Of a DNA stretch of 64,000 bases, positions 57,341-64,000 are shown in pieces. A model generated the notes under the pieces. That model worked only from the letters and a program-made list of their open reading frames with translations, was not told the DNA's origin and did no database searches. Both the position numbers and the translations under genes were made by a program. The first letter of the stretch is position 1, and the number at the start of each line of letters is the position of its first letter. Origin of the DNA: Dehalobacter sp. CP (GTDB lineage Bacteria > Bacillota_B > Desulfitobacteriia > Desulfitobacteriales > Syntrophobotulaceae); assembly GCA_009910795.1 (NCBI GenBank), contig VMEE01000087.1, positions 21,585-85,584 on the forward strand, read 5' to 3'.

Positions 57341-57683
57341 AAAGTTTCACCTTCCTTTCTTTTTCCCTCCGTTCAGCTTCAACTTGAATCATGCCATGAT
57401 ATAAATTATCCCAATGTGTTTTGTTTTTGATATGTTTCGCATTGGTTAATTCCTTTTTAAGTTGTTTATCCTTTTTTATCATTATTCGAGGAAAATAATC
57501 TTTTAAAATTTCAAACCCTGGACAATCTTTATTCAAAAGCAGTATTCCATCATTGACTATATGTGCAGGTTCTTCATAGACCATCTTTGAATCAGGTTTA
57601 TAATCAATTTCAGATATGAACTGAAGGAAACTGAACTTTACAGCCCATAAGCGGTTGTTGATTACTTCAATGTTTTTATTCAC
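57306..57683 (-). CDS. Phage protein upstream of the tape measure
   Basis: About 125 residues from GTG 57683 (GAGG lies 8 bases upstream): a basic, soluble protein (IEVINNRLWAVKFSFLQFIS; KKELTNAKHIKNKTHWDN). In siphophages this slot holds tail-assembly chaperones, but no slippery frameshift site was seen. The function is unknown. Confidence 0.55.
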   Translation of the reverse strand: MNKNIEVINNRLWAVKFSFLQFISEIDYKPDSKMVYEEPAHIVNDGILLLNKDCPGFEILKDYFPRIMIKKDKQLKKELTNAKHIKNKTHWDNLYHGMIQVEAERREKERKVKLCGYNKNYTSIM

Positions 57684-57696
57684 GTTGTTCACCTCT

Positions 57697-58224
57697 TTAT
57701 CCAATTAGTTCAATGAAAGTTTCATCAGGGAAAAGGTATACTTTCAAACTATTTATCAATCGTTTTTTATTATTGCGGATTGTTTTAACATCAACATCAA
57801 AATATTCAGCAATATATTCCATAGTCTTATCTTCAAAATACTTCAATTCAATCAGTTCAAAATATTCATCCATGCTGATTTTTTCAAGTGCTTTGTCTAT
57901 GAAATATATATAACTTTCAATTTTTTCAATTGAAGATTCTATTTTTTCAATTATTACTTCTGCTCTTTCAATATTGGTTGATGTTTCAGAGTTATGGTTA
58001 CCAGAGAAAATGACAATGCTTTTACTTCTTTCTGGCAATCCTTCATCTCTTATGTCTTGAATCTGTTCCTGTTTCACTTCAATAGCTTTCTTGAATTGGT
58101 TATACTGGTAAAGTAGTTTTTCCACTTTTTGAAAAGCACTATCTTTGATTGGTTTCAAAAGTCCATGCTGTTTCAAAAGTATCATCAAATCTGTAGCAGC
58201 TTCCCTTTTTATATAAGCCAACAT
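57697..58224 (-). CDS. ArpU/sigma-factor-like phage regulator
   Basis: A 175-residue protein: a central coiled coil (about 80-110) and a C-terminal sigma-70 region-4-like HTH (about 115-165: YFEDKTMEYIAEYFDVDVKT, IRNNKKRLI). This matches the ArpU/RinA-type late-gene activators of Firmicute phages. Its placement among structural genes, rather than before the terminase, is unusual. Confidence 0.7.
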   Translation of the reverse strand: MLAYIKREAATDLMILLKQHGLLKPIKDSAFQKVEKLLYQYNQFKKAIEVKQEQIQDIRDEGLPERSKSIVIFSGNHNSETSTNIERAEVIIEKIESSIEKIESYIYFIDKALEKISMDEYFELIELKYFEDKTMEYIAEYFDVDVKTIRNNKKRLINSLKVYLFPDETFIELIG

Positions 58225-58305
58225 TTCTGCATCAATAAGACATCATCCCCCTTGAAAAAGGCTGCTGCCCAGATAAGCACCAGGGAAGCAGCCTTGAATT
58301 GCATA

Positions 58306-58647
58306 TTATATATTCTTGGCAATGCTATCAATCAAATATTTAACAGACTTATTATTTTGAGCATCTTCTAGGTGATAAAGAAATATTCTCATATCTTGTT
58401 CTGAGGAATTAAGCAATTTATTTCTATATTCGGTTGTATCATTCATTTGTTCAATATATGTGCAAAGAGAATCCACAAATTCAATGTATTTTGCCCTTAT
58501 AACACTTTCATCTTCTTCAACAACATAACCCCTTGACTTAAACCAATCAATCAAATGGGGGTTGGAACATTCAGCAACCCCATTTGAAAACTGAATACCA
58601 CCAGAAGCTCCATTATATTGTTTATTTGGTGCAAATATCTTTGTCAT
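58306..58647 (-). CDS. Small phage structural-region protein
   Basis: A 113-residue protein with a beta-turn-rich N-terminus (KIFAPNKQYNGASGGIQFSN, GVAECSNPHLIDWFKSRGY) resembling a small protein encoded near capsid genes of many Clostridial phages, and a helical C-terminus. Exact role unknown. AAAGGAATGG precedes the ATG. Confidence 0.6.
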   Translation of the reverse strand: MTKIFAPNKQYNGASGGIQFSNGVAECSNPHLIDWFKSRGYVVEEDESVIRAKYIEFVDSLCTYIEQMNDTTEYRNKLLNSSEQDMRIFLYHLEDAQNNKSVKYLIDSIAKNI

Positions 58648-58669
58648 TAAAATTCACCATTCCTTTCTT

Positions 58670-59089
58670 TTATGCTTCAACAATCACAATATCAAAGGTA
58701 TCAGAACCTTCATCGACTGTGACTGTCAATGTTTGTGATGACGATGATGCAGAACTATCAAAACCAGTCACATTTTCGGGAGTAACTTCAATATTTTCTG
58801 TTGTTCCACCACTAAAAGAAGCATTTACAACAATTCCTGTAAGGTCAAGAGATTCACCAACTGTATACTGAAGCTTTGTTGGTTCAGTTGTTATTTCAAT
58901 TGCAAGTACCAATGGAGTTGGGTTAGTCCCTTTACTATCCTGAAGAACTGTTCCAATATGCTCTGTTGCTCTTATATCGTCATAGCCATCATTTGTTGGG
59001 TCTGCTGCATCCTGCATGGGTGAACCTATTCTAACCCCAACATAAGTACCATTCACTGTATTTTGACTTTCATCATCCCGATATTTCAT
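58670..59089 (-). CDS. Phage protein with Ig-like (Big) domain
   Basis: About 139 residues. The C-terminal half is a bacterial Ig-like domain (ITTEPTKLQYTVGESLDLTG then VNASFSGGTTENI and TVTVDEGSDTFDIVIVE), common on major tail or decoration proteins. The N-terminal half (NGTYVGVRIGSPMQDAADPT) is unassigned. ATG 59089 is chosen; an ATG at 59101 lies on top of the GAAAGG ribosome site. Probably a tail-tube or head-decoration protein. Confidence 0.65.
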   Translation of the reverse strand: MKYRDDESQNTVNGTYVGVRIGSPMQDAADPTNDGYDDIRATEHIGTVLQDSKGTNPTPLVLAIEITTEPTKLQYTVGESLDLTGIVVNASFSGGTTENIEVTPENVTGFDSSASSSSQTLTVTVDEGSDTFDIVIVEA

Positions 59090-59113
59090 AATTTTACACA
59101 TCCTTTCTCTTTT

Positions 59114-59728
59114 TTAAGCTGCTTCAAATCTATTTACAAGCTTTTCGATTTCACTGACACTGCCCATAAATAGATTGATTTTAATACCAGCCTGAAAGCT
59201 ACTATCAGTGAAATTGAACAGATTCTTTGCTGCTTTTTCAGCAAGTTCAAAACTGTTTATAAGTACCATGAAATCGTTTGTCTTTTCAAAGGTCTTATTG
59301 AAAGTACCATAAACACCGTTACCTTCTGTAAGTCCAGTAACAACTGCATGGAACAAAGCCATTGTTTCATAATCACCTTGGAAAGGCTTCATAATACTAT
59401 AAGCCTGGTCATCAGTCAGCTTGTTACCAGCAAGTTCAAGCAACTTCAAAGCATTGCTGATTCTAACTTGATAATCAGCAGGTGTTTCTTTTGGTTCATC
59501 AATGATTGTTTTCTTTTCTTCAGTGATAATATCTGCCAGCTTTTTATTGAATACTGAATCATACTGTGCAGCTTCATTCTGAAGTTCTTTAATTCTTTCA
59601 TTCTTGTGTTCAACAGAATAAACAGTGTCCTTTTGCCAGTTAGTAATTTGGGTGATGACATCCTTCTTTACTTCATTGTAAGAATTCATTAGGCTTTGAA
59701 CTTTGCTTTTAATTTCTGTTTTTTTCAT
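59114..59728 (-). CDS. Helical phage protein (scaffold-like?)
   Basis: A 204-residue, largely helical and charged protein (KSKVQSLMNSYNEVKKDVIT; NERIKELQNEAAQYDSVFNK coiled coil). Its size and composition would suit a scaffolding or tail-assembly protein, but no family is recognised. GAAAGG precedes the ATG. Lies 21 bp after TerS. Confidence 0.5.
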   Translation of the reverse strand: MKKTEIKSKVQSLMNSYNEVKKDVITQITNWQKDTVYSVEHKNERIKELQNEAAQYDSVFNKKLADIITEEKKTIIDEPKETPADYQVRISNALKLLELAGNKLTDDQAYSIMKPFQGDYETMALFHAVVTGLTEGNGVYGTFNKTFEKTNDFMVLINSFELAEKAAKNLFNFTDSSFQAGIKINLFMGSVSEIEKLVNRFEAA

Positions 59729-59749
59729 GATTGTACCAACCTTTCATAT

Positions 59750-60259
59750 TTATAATTTTTGAATAATAACTTTCAATTCTTCAGTGGAAAGCCCCTCAAA
59801 AGGATTATTTATATTAGCTGTAATTTCAACCTTATCTTTGAATATTCCCAAGTGCCTTCCAAGCAGTTCTAATGCCTTCAGCTTGTCATAAAGCTTAATT
59901 GATACACCAGTTGGGTTTTGTTTTATTTCAGCAATGGCTGAGACTGCATCAGCGGGTATGCTGGCAGTATCAAACACTTCAACCTGGTTATTTTGAACCT
60001 TCAAATAATCACTTATATTTGAAAAAGCAACCTTTGCTAGTTCAATAACAACCCTATCCTGATTGATTCCTGTTCTTTTTGACCGTTCAGCCATTGTTTT
60101 TGCAATTTGATTCTGAATACTAAGTTTTGCTAAGTTTTGACTGCCTTGTTCATTTGCAGTTTGAACTGAATAACCCGCCCGAATTGCAGCCTGTGTTGCA
60201 TTCAGGTCAATCAGATATTCTTCAACAAACTTTTGCTGCTTCTTTGTTAACTTTGCCAT
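59750..60259 (-). CDS. terS: Phage terminase small subunit
   Basis: A 169-residue TerS with the classic N-terminal helix-turn-helix (LTKKQQKFVEEYLIDLNATQ, AAIRAGYSVQTANEQGSQNL) and C-terminal oligomerisation part. TerS recognises packaging sites on phage DNA. The large subunit that normally follows is absent; the next gene is a helical protein instead. Confidence 0.9.
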   Translation of the reverse strand: MAKLTKKQQKFVEEYLIDLNATQAAIRAGYSVQTANEQGSQNLAKLSIQNQIAKTMAERSKRTGINQDRVVIELAKVAFSNISDYLKVQNNQVEVFDTASIPADAVSAIAEIKQNPTGVSIKLYDKLKALELLGRHLGIFKDKVEITANINNPFEGLSTEELKVIIQKL

Positions 60260-60354
60260 AAATTCAACACCTGCCTTTCATCTATATAATTTTTGATGTC
60301 AGGTTTTGTAAGGTTTTCCCCTTTTTAGGGCATCGCATATGCCACTATTTGCCA

Positions 60355-60579
60355 CTATCCAATTTCAGCAAGCACCATGTTCAACAAAGTTTTCAGTTCT
60401 TCATTACCTTTGAAATCATTCATATCAAGGGTGACCGTCTTACCATGATGAATTTCATCATCAAGACTTTTCCATTTAGGCAATGAAACCTGAAGCTTCT
60501 TAGCTTCTTTGTAATACTTGAATTCTCCAAACTCTGTGACCACTGATTCTGGAATTTCAACTTCATAATATCTTGCCAT
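60355..60579 (-). CDS. Small phage protein, 74 residues
   Basis: Acidic, beta-rich protein (MARYYEVEIPESVVTEFGEF). It has a ribosome site, lies in the early/late gene string, and its orientation matches. No family is recognised. Confidence 0.5.
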   Translation of the reverse strand: MARYYEVEIPESVVTEFGEFKYYKEAKKLQVSLPKWKSLDDEIHHGKTVTLDMNDFKGNEELKTLLNMVLAEIG

Positions 60580-60599
60580 TCTTTTTTATTTCCTTTCTT

Positions 60600-60863
60600 T
60601 TATTCAATTTCATCAAACCAGCTATCAAAGCACATATTGCTTGTATCCATCTGACAATTATCCCAATTGAATTGAGGGAAGCCAGCCTTTATAAATGCTT
60701 GATTGATTTTATTGATGATATTTCCTGGGAGATTCGAACCTATTATTAAGTAATCTTCAATGAATCCAGCATCATCTTCAGATAAGACATTTAGCATCTG
60801 ACCAAATGCAATTTGATTATTTGCAGGAAGCTTTTCAATGAAATCAACTAATGCTGGCATCAT
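60600..60863 (-). CDS. Small phage protein, 87 residues
   Basis: Mostly helical, acidic protein (PALVDFIEKLPANNQIAFGQ). It begins at one of three successive GTG/ATG/ATG codons (60866, 60863, 60860); GGGGGTG lies just before. The start overlaps the stop of the previous gene, implying coupling. Unknown function. Confidence 0.5.
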   Translation of the reverse strand: MMPALVDFIEKLPANNQIAFGQMLNVLSEDDAGFIEDYLIIGSNLPGNIINKINQAFIKAGFPQFNWDNCQMDTSNMCFDSWFDEIE

Positions 60864-61036
60864 CACACCCCCACACAGGAAAGCTGTAACTTGTTTAACC
60901 AGTACCGTTCTTGATATTCCTTAACTTTTTCAGGATGTTCAGAACGCCATTCACGTTGGTATTTGTTAAGCTTTTCTTTGTTTTCTTCACGATAATTCTT
61001 GAAATAATCTTTTCGATCATTCGTCTTTGCATCCAT
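60863..61036 (-). CDS. Small basic phage protein
   Basis: About 57 residues, strongly charged and helical (KDYFKNYREENKEKLNKYQR; PEKVKEYQERYWLNKL). Similar short proteins are widespread in Firmicute phages. ATG 61036 follows AAGGGGGTG; the upstream GTG lies inside that site. Confidence 0.6.
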   Translation of the reverse strand: MDAKTNDRKDYFKNYREENKEKLNKYQREWRSEHPEKVKEYQERYWLNKLQLSCVGV

Positions 61037-61131
61037 TGATTTCACCCCCTTGAAAACATACTTTGCCTTATGTTAATTTTACCAATTTGTGACGTTCTTT
61101 TCATCAATATAACACTACATTTAGTATGTTT

Positions 61132-61163
61132 CTAAAAAATAAGACACTATATTTAGTGTCTTA
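61132..61163 (-). terminator. Rho-independent terminator
   Basis: TAAGACACTA (61140-61149) pairs with TAGTGTCTTA (61154-61163) over a 4-nt loop; on the minus strand the stem is followed by six T. It directly follows the Mor-like gene, whose stop lies in the stem, and splits the early from the late gene string. Confidence 0.8.
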
Positions 61164-61412
61164 TCGGTTTTCTATGATTTTGTAAATTGTAGCTTTGCTC
61201 AATGAATACTTCTCCATCAAGTCAGGTATTTCCATTCCAGCAATATAATCTGCCCTTATATACTTGTTCCGTTTCTTCCTGTCATGGTATTCTTCATTGA
61301 AGTTCTTTGGAATATATACATTTGTTCCTGGAAGCTGTTTAACCAATTCATCAAAGGCAACTTCACCAACAACTTCTTTCAACTTTTTAATAGGAACAAC
61401 ATTTGACATCAT
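61161..61412 (-). CDS. Mor-like transcriptional regulator
   Basis: An 83-residue protein with a C-terminal HTH (IRADYIAGMEIPDLMEKYSL, SKATIYKII), resembling the DNA-binding part of Mor/C family activators of Mu-like phages. It overlaps the upstream gene by 4 bp. Probably controls late phage genes downstream of the terminator. Confidence 0.7.
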   Translation of the reverse strand: MMSNVVPIKKLKEVVGEVAFDELVKQLPGTNVYIPKNFNEEYHDRKKRNKYIRADYIAGMEIPDLMEKYSLSKATIYKIIENR

Positions 61413-61792
61413 TCACCCCATCCTTCCAGGTCAATCAAATATCCAAATTGCTTTACCTTTTCAATATGAACACCGTTGCTTCTCTTAGAATGTTTTACAA
61501 TGATTCTGCTTGGTTTAAAGCCACCCTTTGAGCATTTTGACATAATCATATTACCTTTAATAATTTCAGCTTCAGAAGCGGTTTCAAACCTTCCACAATG
61601 CGGACAACAAATATAATAAATATCATTCTCTTTACCAATGGGTTTGACAATTGGAATATATCCATCAAATCTTGTCCTGCTGTCAAAATAAAATGTTAAA
61701 TGAAACCTTCTTTCACTCCATTCATACCCAAAGATATGATTGAAGTTAACCTGTTCAACTGCTTCAACTTGTTTTAAAGACAAGCTTCCCAT
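61409..61792 (-). CDS. Phage protein with a CxxC zinc-like motif
   Basis: A 127-residue protein (YICCPHCGRFETASEAEIIK, then a later cysteine at MSKCSKGG) that may bind zinc. The C-terminus is basic. The function is unknown; possibly an early phage regulator. Translationally coupled to the Mor-like gene. Confidence 0.55.
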   Translation of the reverse strand: MGSLSLKQVEAVEQVNFNHIFGYEWSERRFHLTFYFDSRTRFDGYIPIVKPIGKENDIYYICCPHCGRFETASEAEIIKGNMIMSKCSKGGFKPSRIIVKHSKRSNGVHIEKVKQFGYLIDLEGWGE

Positions 61793-61849
61793 CGTTCACA
61801 CCATCTTTCTAAAAATATGCTTGTCCGAAGTATTATTTAGTGACTTTCC

Positions 61850-62080
61850 TTATGACCTGCATACTTCAACATCAAAGAAATATGTTTGAATTTCTTCAGG
61901 TTGAATGTTCAACAGTTCAGCAGCCTTTTCAATTTCCGATTGTGTGAATTCTGTTGCACTTTTCAACCTGGAATTGATTCTTTGTTTGCTCATTCCCATA
62001 AATTTTCCGAAGGCTTCTATGTTATCGAACATTGCATTGATTCTTTCTTCCAACTTTTCATGATTAAAAATAATAAACAT
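61850..62080 (-). CDS. Phage XRE/DUF739-type DNA-binding protein
   Basis: A 76-residue protein from ATG 62080 (GGAGG lies 8 bases upstream) with a CII/DUF739-like helix-turn-helix (FGKFMGMSKQRINSRLKSAT) and C-terminal helix (EIEKAAELLNIQPEEIQTYF). It lies next to the iteron array and is a candidate binder of it. Confidence 0.7.
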   Translation of the reverse strand: MFIIFNHEKLEERINAMFDNIEAFGKFMGMSKQRINSRLKSATEFTQSEIEKAAELLNIQPEEIQTYFFDVEVCRS

Positions 62081-62125
62081 CTTACATTCCTCCATTTAAT
62101 TATCATTATGATTTAAACTATCTTA

Positions 62126-62449
62126 ATCTTGAACCGCTGCAAACCCACATATTTGCTGGATTTCTTAACTTTTCAGGTTCAAGATGCGGTTCAAGATGAA
62201 TTTTATCTTGAACCGATTCAAAGCGTTGATGTGCCTGGGTTTCAGCCTATCGGTTCAAGATGGTTCAAGGTATTTCTTCTTATATTCTTATTTTTAAAGA
62301 ATATATAAAAATTTTGTTATTATTTTTTTAGTATATAGAAAGAACTTTGTTTTTATCTTGAACCATCTTGAACCTCCTTGATATCACTGCATTTCATCTT
62401 GAACCTTAATCTTGAACCCATCTTGAACTTTTACCCTTCATCTTGAACT
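62126..62449. repeat. 12-copy ATCTTGAACC iteron array with AT-rich core
   Basis: Nine exact copies of ATCTTGAACC (or its complement) and three with one change occur at 62126, 62176, 62188, 62205, 62252, 62262, 62355, 62365, 62396, 62409, 62420 and 62440. Copies at 62252/62262 and 62355/62365 are tandem pairs facing each other across an 83-bp, nearly pure A+T stretch (62272-62354). This is the layout of an iteron replication origin. The last copies overlap the 3' end of the next gene. Confidence 0.8.
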
Positions 62450-62889
62450 TTTTTAAATACACGATGTTTTTTACCTTTCCTTTTAAGGTCAACAACTTCA
62501 TAAGTGAACCATTTACATATAAATTTCGAAAATTCTTCCTTTGGAAATACATTTTGCACATTATTCTGCTGACAAAGATGGTAATACGCTTCATAAATGA
62601 CTTTAGTTGAATGTCCATGAAAATCAAGACTATCTAGCATACTTACAATGATATAAATTGATTTTTTCTTAGCAGACAGTTTTTCCAAAATCGATTCTTC
62701 ATACCGATCAGTCAAATGGACATATTGTTGTAACAAAATTGAAGCTGTCTTTTCTTCAATAGATTCTTTGTCTTCTTTGTTCAATTTTATTGAACCCCCT
62801 TTGAACTTTTTAAAAAGCAAGGATGAAAGAACATCAGCACCCTTCAGCAGTTTGTTCCTCTTGTAATTCCTTAATAATTTTCTTTGCAA
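62431..62889 (-). CDS. Phage early protein, possible replication/primosome role
   Basis: A 152-residue protein with a TTG start; the start is uncertain since the first codons overlap another small gene. Helical, lysine-rich (NKEDKESIEEKTASILLQQY; KSIYIIVSMLDSLDFHGHST). No family is recognised, but its 3' end carries iteron copies and it precedes the origin-like array, so a replication role is possible. Confidence 0.5.
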   Translation of the reverse strand: MQRKLLRNYKRNKLLKGADVLSSLLFKKFKGGSIKLNKEDKESIEEKTASILLQQYVHLTDRYEESILEKLSAKKKSIYIIVSMLDSLDFHGHSTKVIYEAYYHLCQQNNVQNVFPKEEFSKFICKWFTYEVVDLKRKGKKHRVFKKVQDEG

Positions 62890-62989
62890 AATCTGTTAAA
62901 GAAAGTCCATATACTCCCAATGCAAATTGACTTGCAAGCTGTGTTGGTGTTTTTGGTGGATTCTCGACTGTGACTGTCATATTCATCAT
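62834..62989 (-). CDS. 51-residue early phage protein
   Basis: The frame from ATG 62989 (overlapping the Cro-like stop as ATGA) encodes about 51 residues beginning MMNMTVTVENPPKTPTQLA. It stops at 62834, overlapping the TTG-started gene. The overlap implies translation coupled to the repressor gene. Unknown function. Confidence 0.5.
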   Translation of the reverse strand: MMNMTVTVENPPKTPTQLASQFALGVYGLSLTDFAKKIIKELQEEQTAEGC

Positions 62990-63195
62990 TCTGCATCACC
63001 CACATCAATTAAATCTTCGACTTTGATATTTAATGCTTTTGCTATTTTTCCAATAGTCTTTGGTCTTGGTTGCATTTGACAATTTTTGATTCGCCGAATT
63101 GATGTTTCGGTAACTCCTGATTTTACAGCTAATTCCCCCATACTCATACAAGAATTAGCCATTGCTAACTGCATCTTAGGAATACTTAATTTCAT
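62986..63195 (-). CDS. Cro-like XRE repressor
   Basis: A 69-residue helix-turn-helix protein (MSMGELAVKSGVTETSIRRI) from ATG 63195. Its size and its orientation, opposite to a larger XRE gene, are those of a Cro/CI switch. It heads the early gene string. Confidence 0.8.
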   Translation of the reverse strand: MKLSIPKMQLAMANSCMSMGELAVKSGVTETSIRRIKNCQMQPRPKTIGKIAKALNIKVEDLIDVGDAE

Positions 63196-63257
63196 ATTTC
63201 CTTTTCTCACTCCCCCCAATTTATTTTAGTTCATTCGCACCATCCAAATACAATTAT

Positions 63258-63275
63258 ACGCACTAATTAGTGCGT
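63258..63275. promoter_or_regulatory. 18-bp perfect operator palindrome
   Basis: ACGCACTAATTAGTGCGT lies midway between the divergent Cro-like and CI-like genes, the expected place for the shared operator. A symmetric 18-bp site suits a dimer of an XRE repressor. Confidence 0.65.
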
Positions 63276-63300
63276 TGTATATATATTTTTGTAATATTTT

Positions 63301-63334
63301 AGGGCATTTGCAAAATTTTTATTGCAAATGCCCT
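63301..63334. promoter_or_regulatory. Hairpin in the repressor leader
   Basis: AGGGCATTTGCAA (63301-63313) and TTGCAAATGCCCT (63322-63334) are perfect inverted arms with an 8-nt loop, 35 bp before the CI-like start. It may be a second operator or an RNA hairpin. Confidence 0.55.
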
Positions 63335-63368
63335 ATTTTAAAGTTAATCTATATATGAGGTGATTACT

Positions 63369-63845
63369 ATGGCAATCGGTAATAATTTAAAAAGAATACT
63401 ATCTGAAAACAAAATGTCAATTAAAGAATTATCAATAAAAAGTGGTATTCCGCTTAATTCGCTCTATTCTATTACAAAGAGAGATTCTCAAAACGTAAGC
63501 CCAAATATTTTAACAGCTATATCAAAAACTTTAGGAATTTCTATTTTTGATTTAACTCTGGATGTAGATAGAATGTCAGAAGAAGTTCACACTATTGAAT
63601 GTTTTAATGATTTTCTTGCTTCATTAGGTTTCTTGGTTAAACCAATAATAACAGCTTCACTCTCATTTAATCCAGAAGAAGCTGAAATATTAGCAAAAGA
63701 AGCAGCAAATAATGAAACCCTTCCATATTGTGAAATCACAAAGGAAGGTCAGGAAGCCATTATACTTACAGTTAAGGAGTTTGAAGATTTTCAAAAATCA
63801 GTTCAATATGCTGTTCAATATGAATTGAACAAGTTCAAAAAGTAA
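63369..63845 (+). CDS. CI-like phage repressor
   Basis: A 158-residue protein with N-terminal XRE HTH (ENKMSIKELSIKSGIPLNSL) and a C-terminal domain with no S24 protease motif, so not LexA-like cleavable. GAGG lies 8 bases before the ATG at 63369. It would keep the element silent with the operator at 63258-63275. Confidence 0.8.
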   Translation: MAIGNNLKRILSENKMSIKELSIKSGIPLNSLYSITKRDSQNVSPNILTAISKTLGISIFDLTLDVDRMSEEVHTIECFNDFLASLGFLVKPIITASLSFNPEEAEILAKEAANNETLPYCEITKEGQEAIILTVKEFEDFQKSVQYAVQYELNKFKK

Positions 63846-63982
63846 TAGGTGATACAATGAACGTAAGCGTCAAAGACACCATCACATAGAATTGTAGCCT
63901 TGAAGATAGTACAATCACAATAAATATGGTTGAAAAAGTTGAAAAAGTTTGCACACTTTTTCAACCAAAGCGGAGTGGTTGT

Positions 63983-64000
63983 ATGAATATACAAAAAGTC
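63983..64000 (+). CDS. Start of a protein, possibly a recombinase (partial)
   Basis: An ATG at 63983 (GGAGTGG before it) starts MNIQKV at the right edge and is in frame with an upstream ATG near 63,927. Firmicute serine recombinases often begin with M..KV, and a recombinase is expected next to the repressor. Only six codons are visible, so this is a guess. An 11-bp inverted repeat (63938-63948 with 63955-63965) lies just upstream. Confidence 0.3.

Noticed and set aside
62126..62449. CRISPR array
   Set aside because: The repeats are 10 bp, occur in both orientations with irregular spacing and have no cas genes nearby.

Overview
The window reads as the chromosome of an anaerobic, endospore-forming Firmicute of the Desulfitobacterium/Dehalobacter/Desulfosporosinus type (Peptococcaceae sensu lato). 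Three independent observations support this. Translation proteins of low-GC Gram-positive type fill the first half, with C+ zinc forms of S4, S14, L33 and L36. Spore genes (Tlp, a YaaH-like LysM/GH18 protein) follow. Then comes a respiratory reductive dehalogenase operon with a CprK-type CRP/FNR regulator. The genus cannot be fixed from the sequence alone.

Positions 1-31,850 (all minus strand) are the classic rpmG-secE-nusG-rplKAJL-rpoBC-(L7Ae)-rpsLG-fusA-tuf-S10-spc-alpha super-cluster, read from about 31.8 kb down to truA at the left edge. Good promoters sit before rpmG and before rpoB. An L10 leader lies before rplJ, and a strong terminator/attenuator lies between rplL and rpoB. The spc operon lacks rpmD (L30) at its usual place. 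Two short elements with TTCGAA-rich inverted arms interrupt the cluster.

Positions 31,990-35,750 hold an amidohydrolase, an aromatic-acid-exporter-like membrane protein, the LysM/GH18 spore protein and Tlp. Positions 36,020-40,870 hold a reductive dehalogenase operon (rdhA-rdhB-rdhC plus an unlisted 33-residue membrane peptide overlapping rdhC by ATGA). Upstream are a TetR gene with a palindromic operator inside its own promoter, and a CRP/FNR regulator. Positions 40,900-43,030 hold a DUF3102-like protein and a DUF1659/DUF2922 pair, bounded by two nearly identical 41-nt stem-loops.

Positions 43,065-50,880 look like a methoxylated-aromatic island. It contains a LysR regulator divergent from a resorcylate-decarboxylase-like amidohydrolase, an MCP, an MFS transporter, and a UroD-family methyltransferase with its corrinoid protein (two of the parts of an O-demethylase). 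A truncated response regulator closes it. The proposed link is that O-demethylation, decarboxylation and dehalogenation act on related chlorinated or methoxylated aromatics; that is inference.

From about 51.2 kb to the right edge the DNA is AT-rich and phage-derived. Reading leftwards from a divergent CI/Cro-like pair (63.0-63.8 kb) come small early genes, a 12-copy iteron array around an AT-rich core, TerS, a few structural-looking genes and a complete tape-measure gene. No large terminase, portal, capsid, baseplate or lysis gene is visible. Between the tape-measure gene and the left end lies a compact three-gene cassette (52,598-55,356) of unknown families, one carrying a PD-(D/E)XK-like nuclease signature. 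This is the best candidate in the window for an undescribed (defence-type) system. The last bases may be the start of a recombinase.
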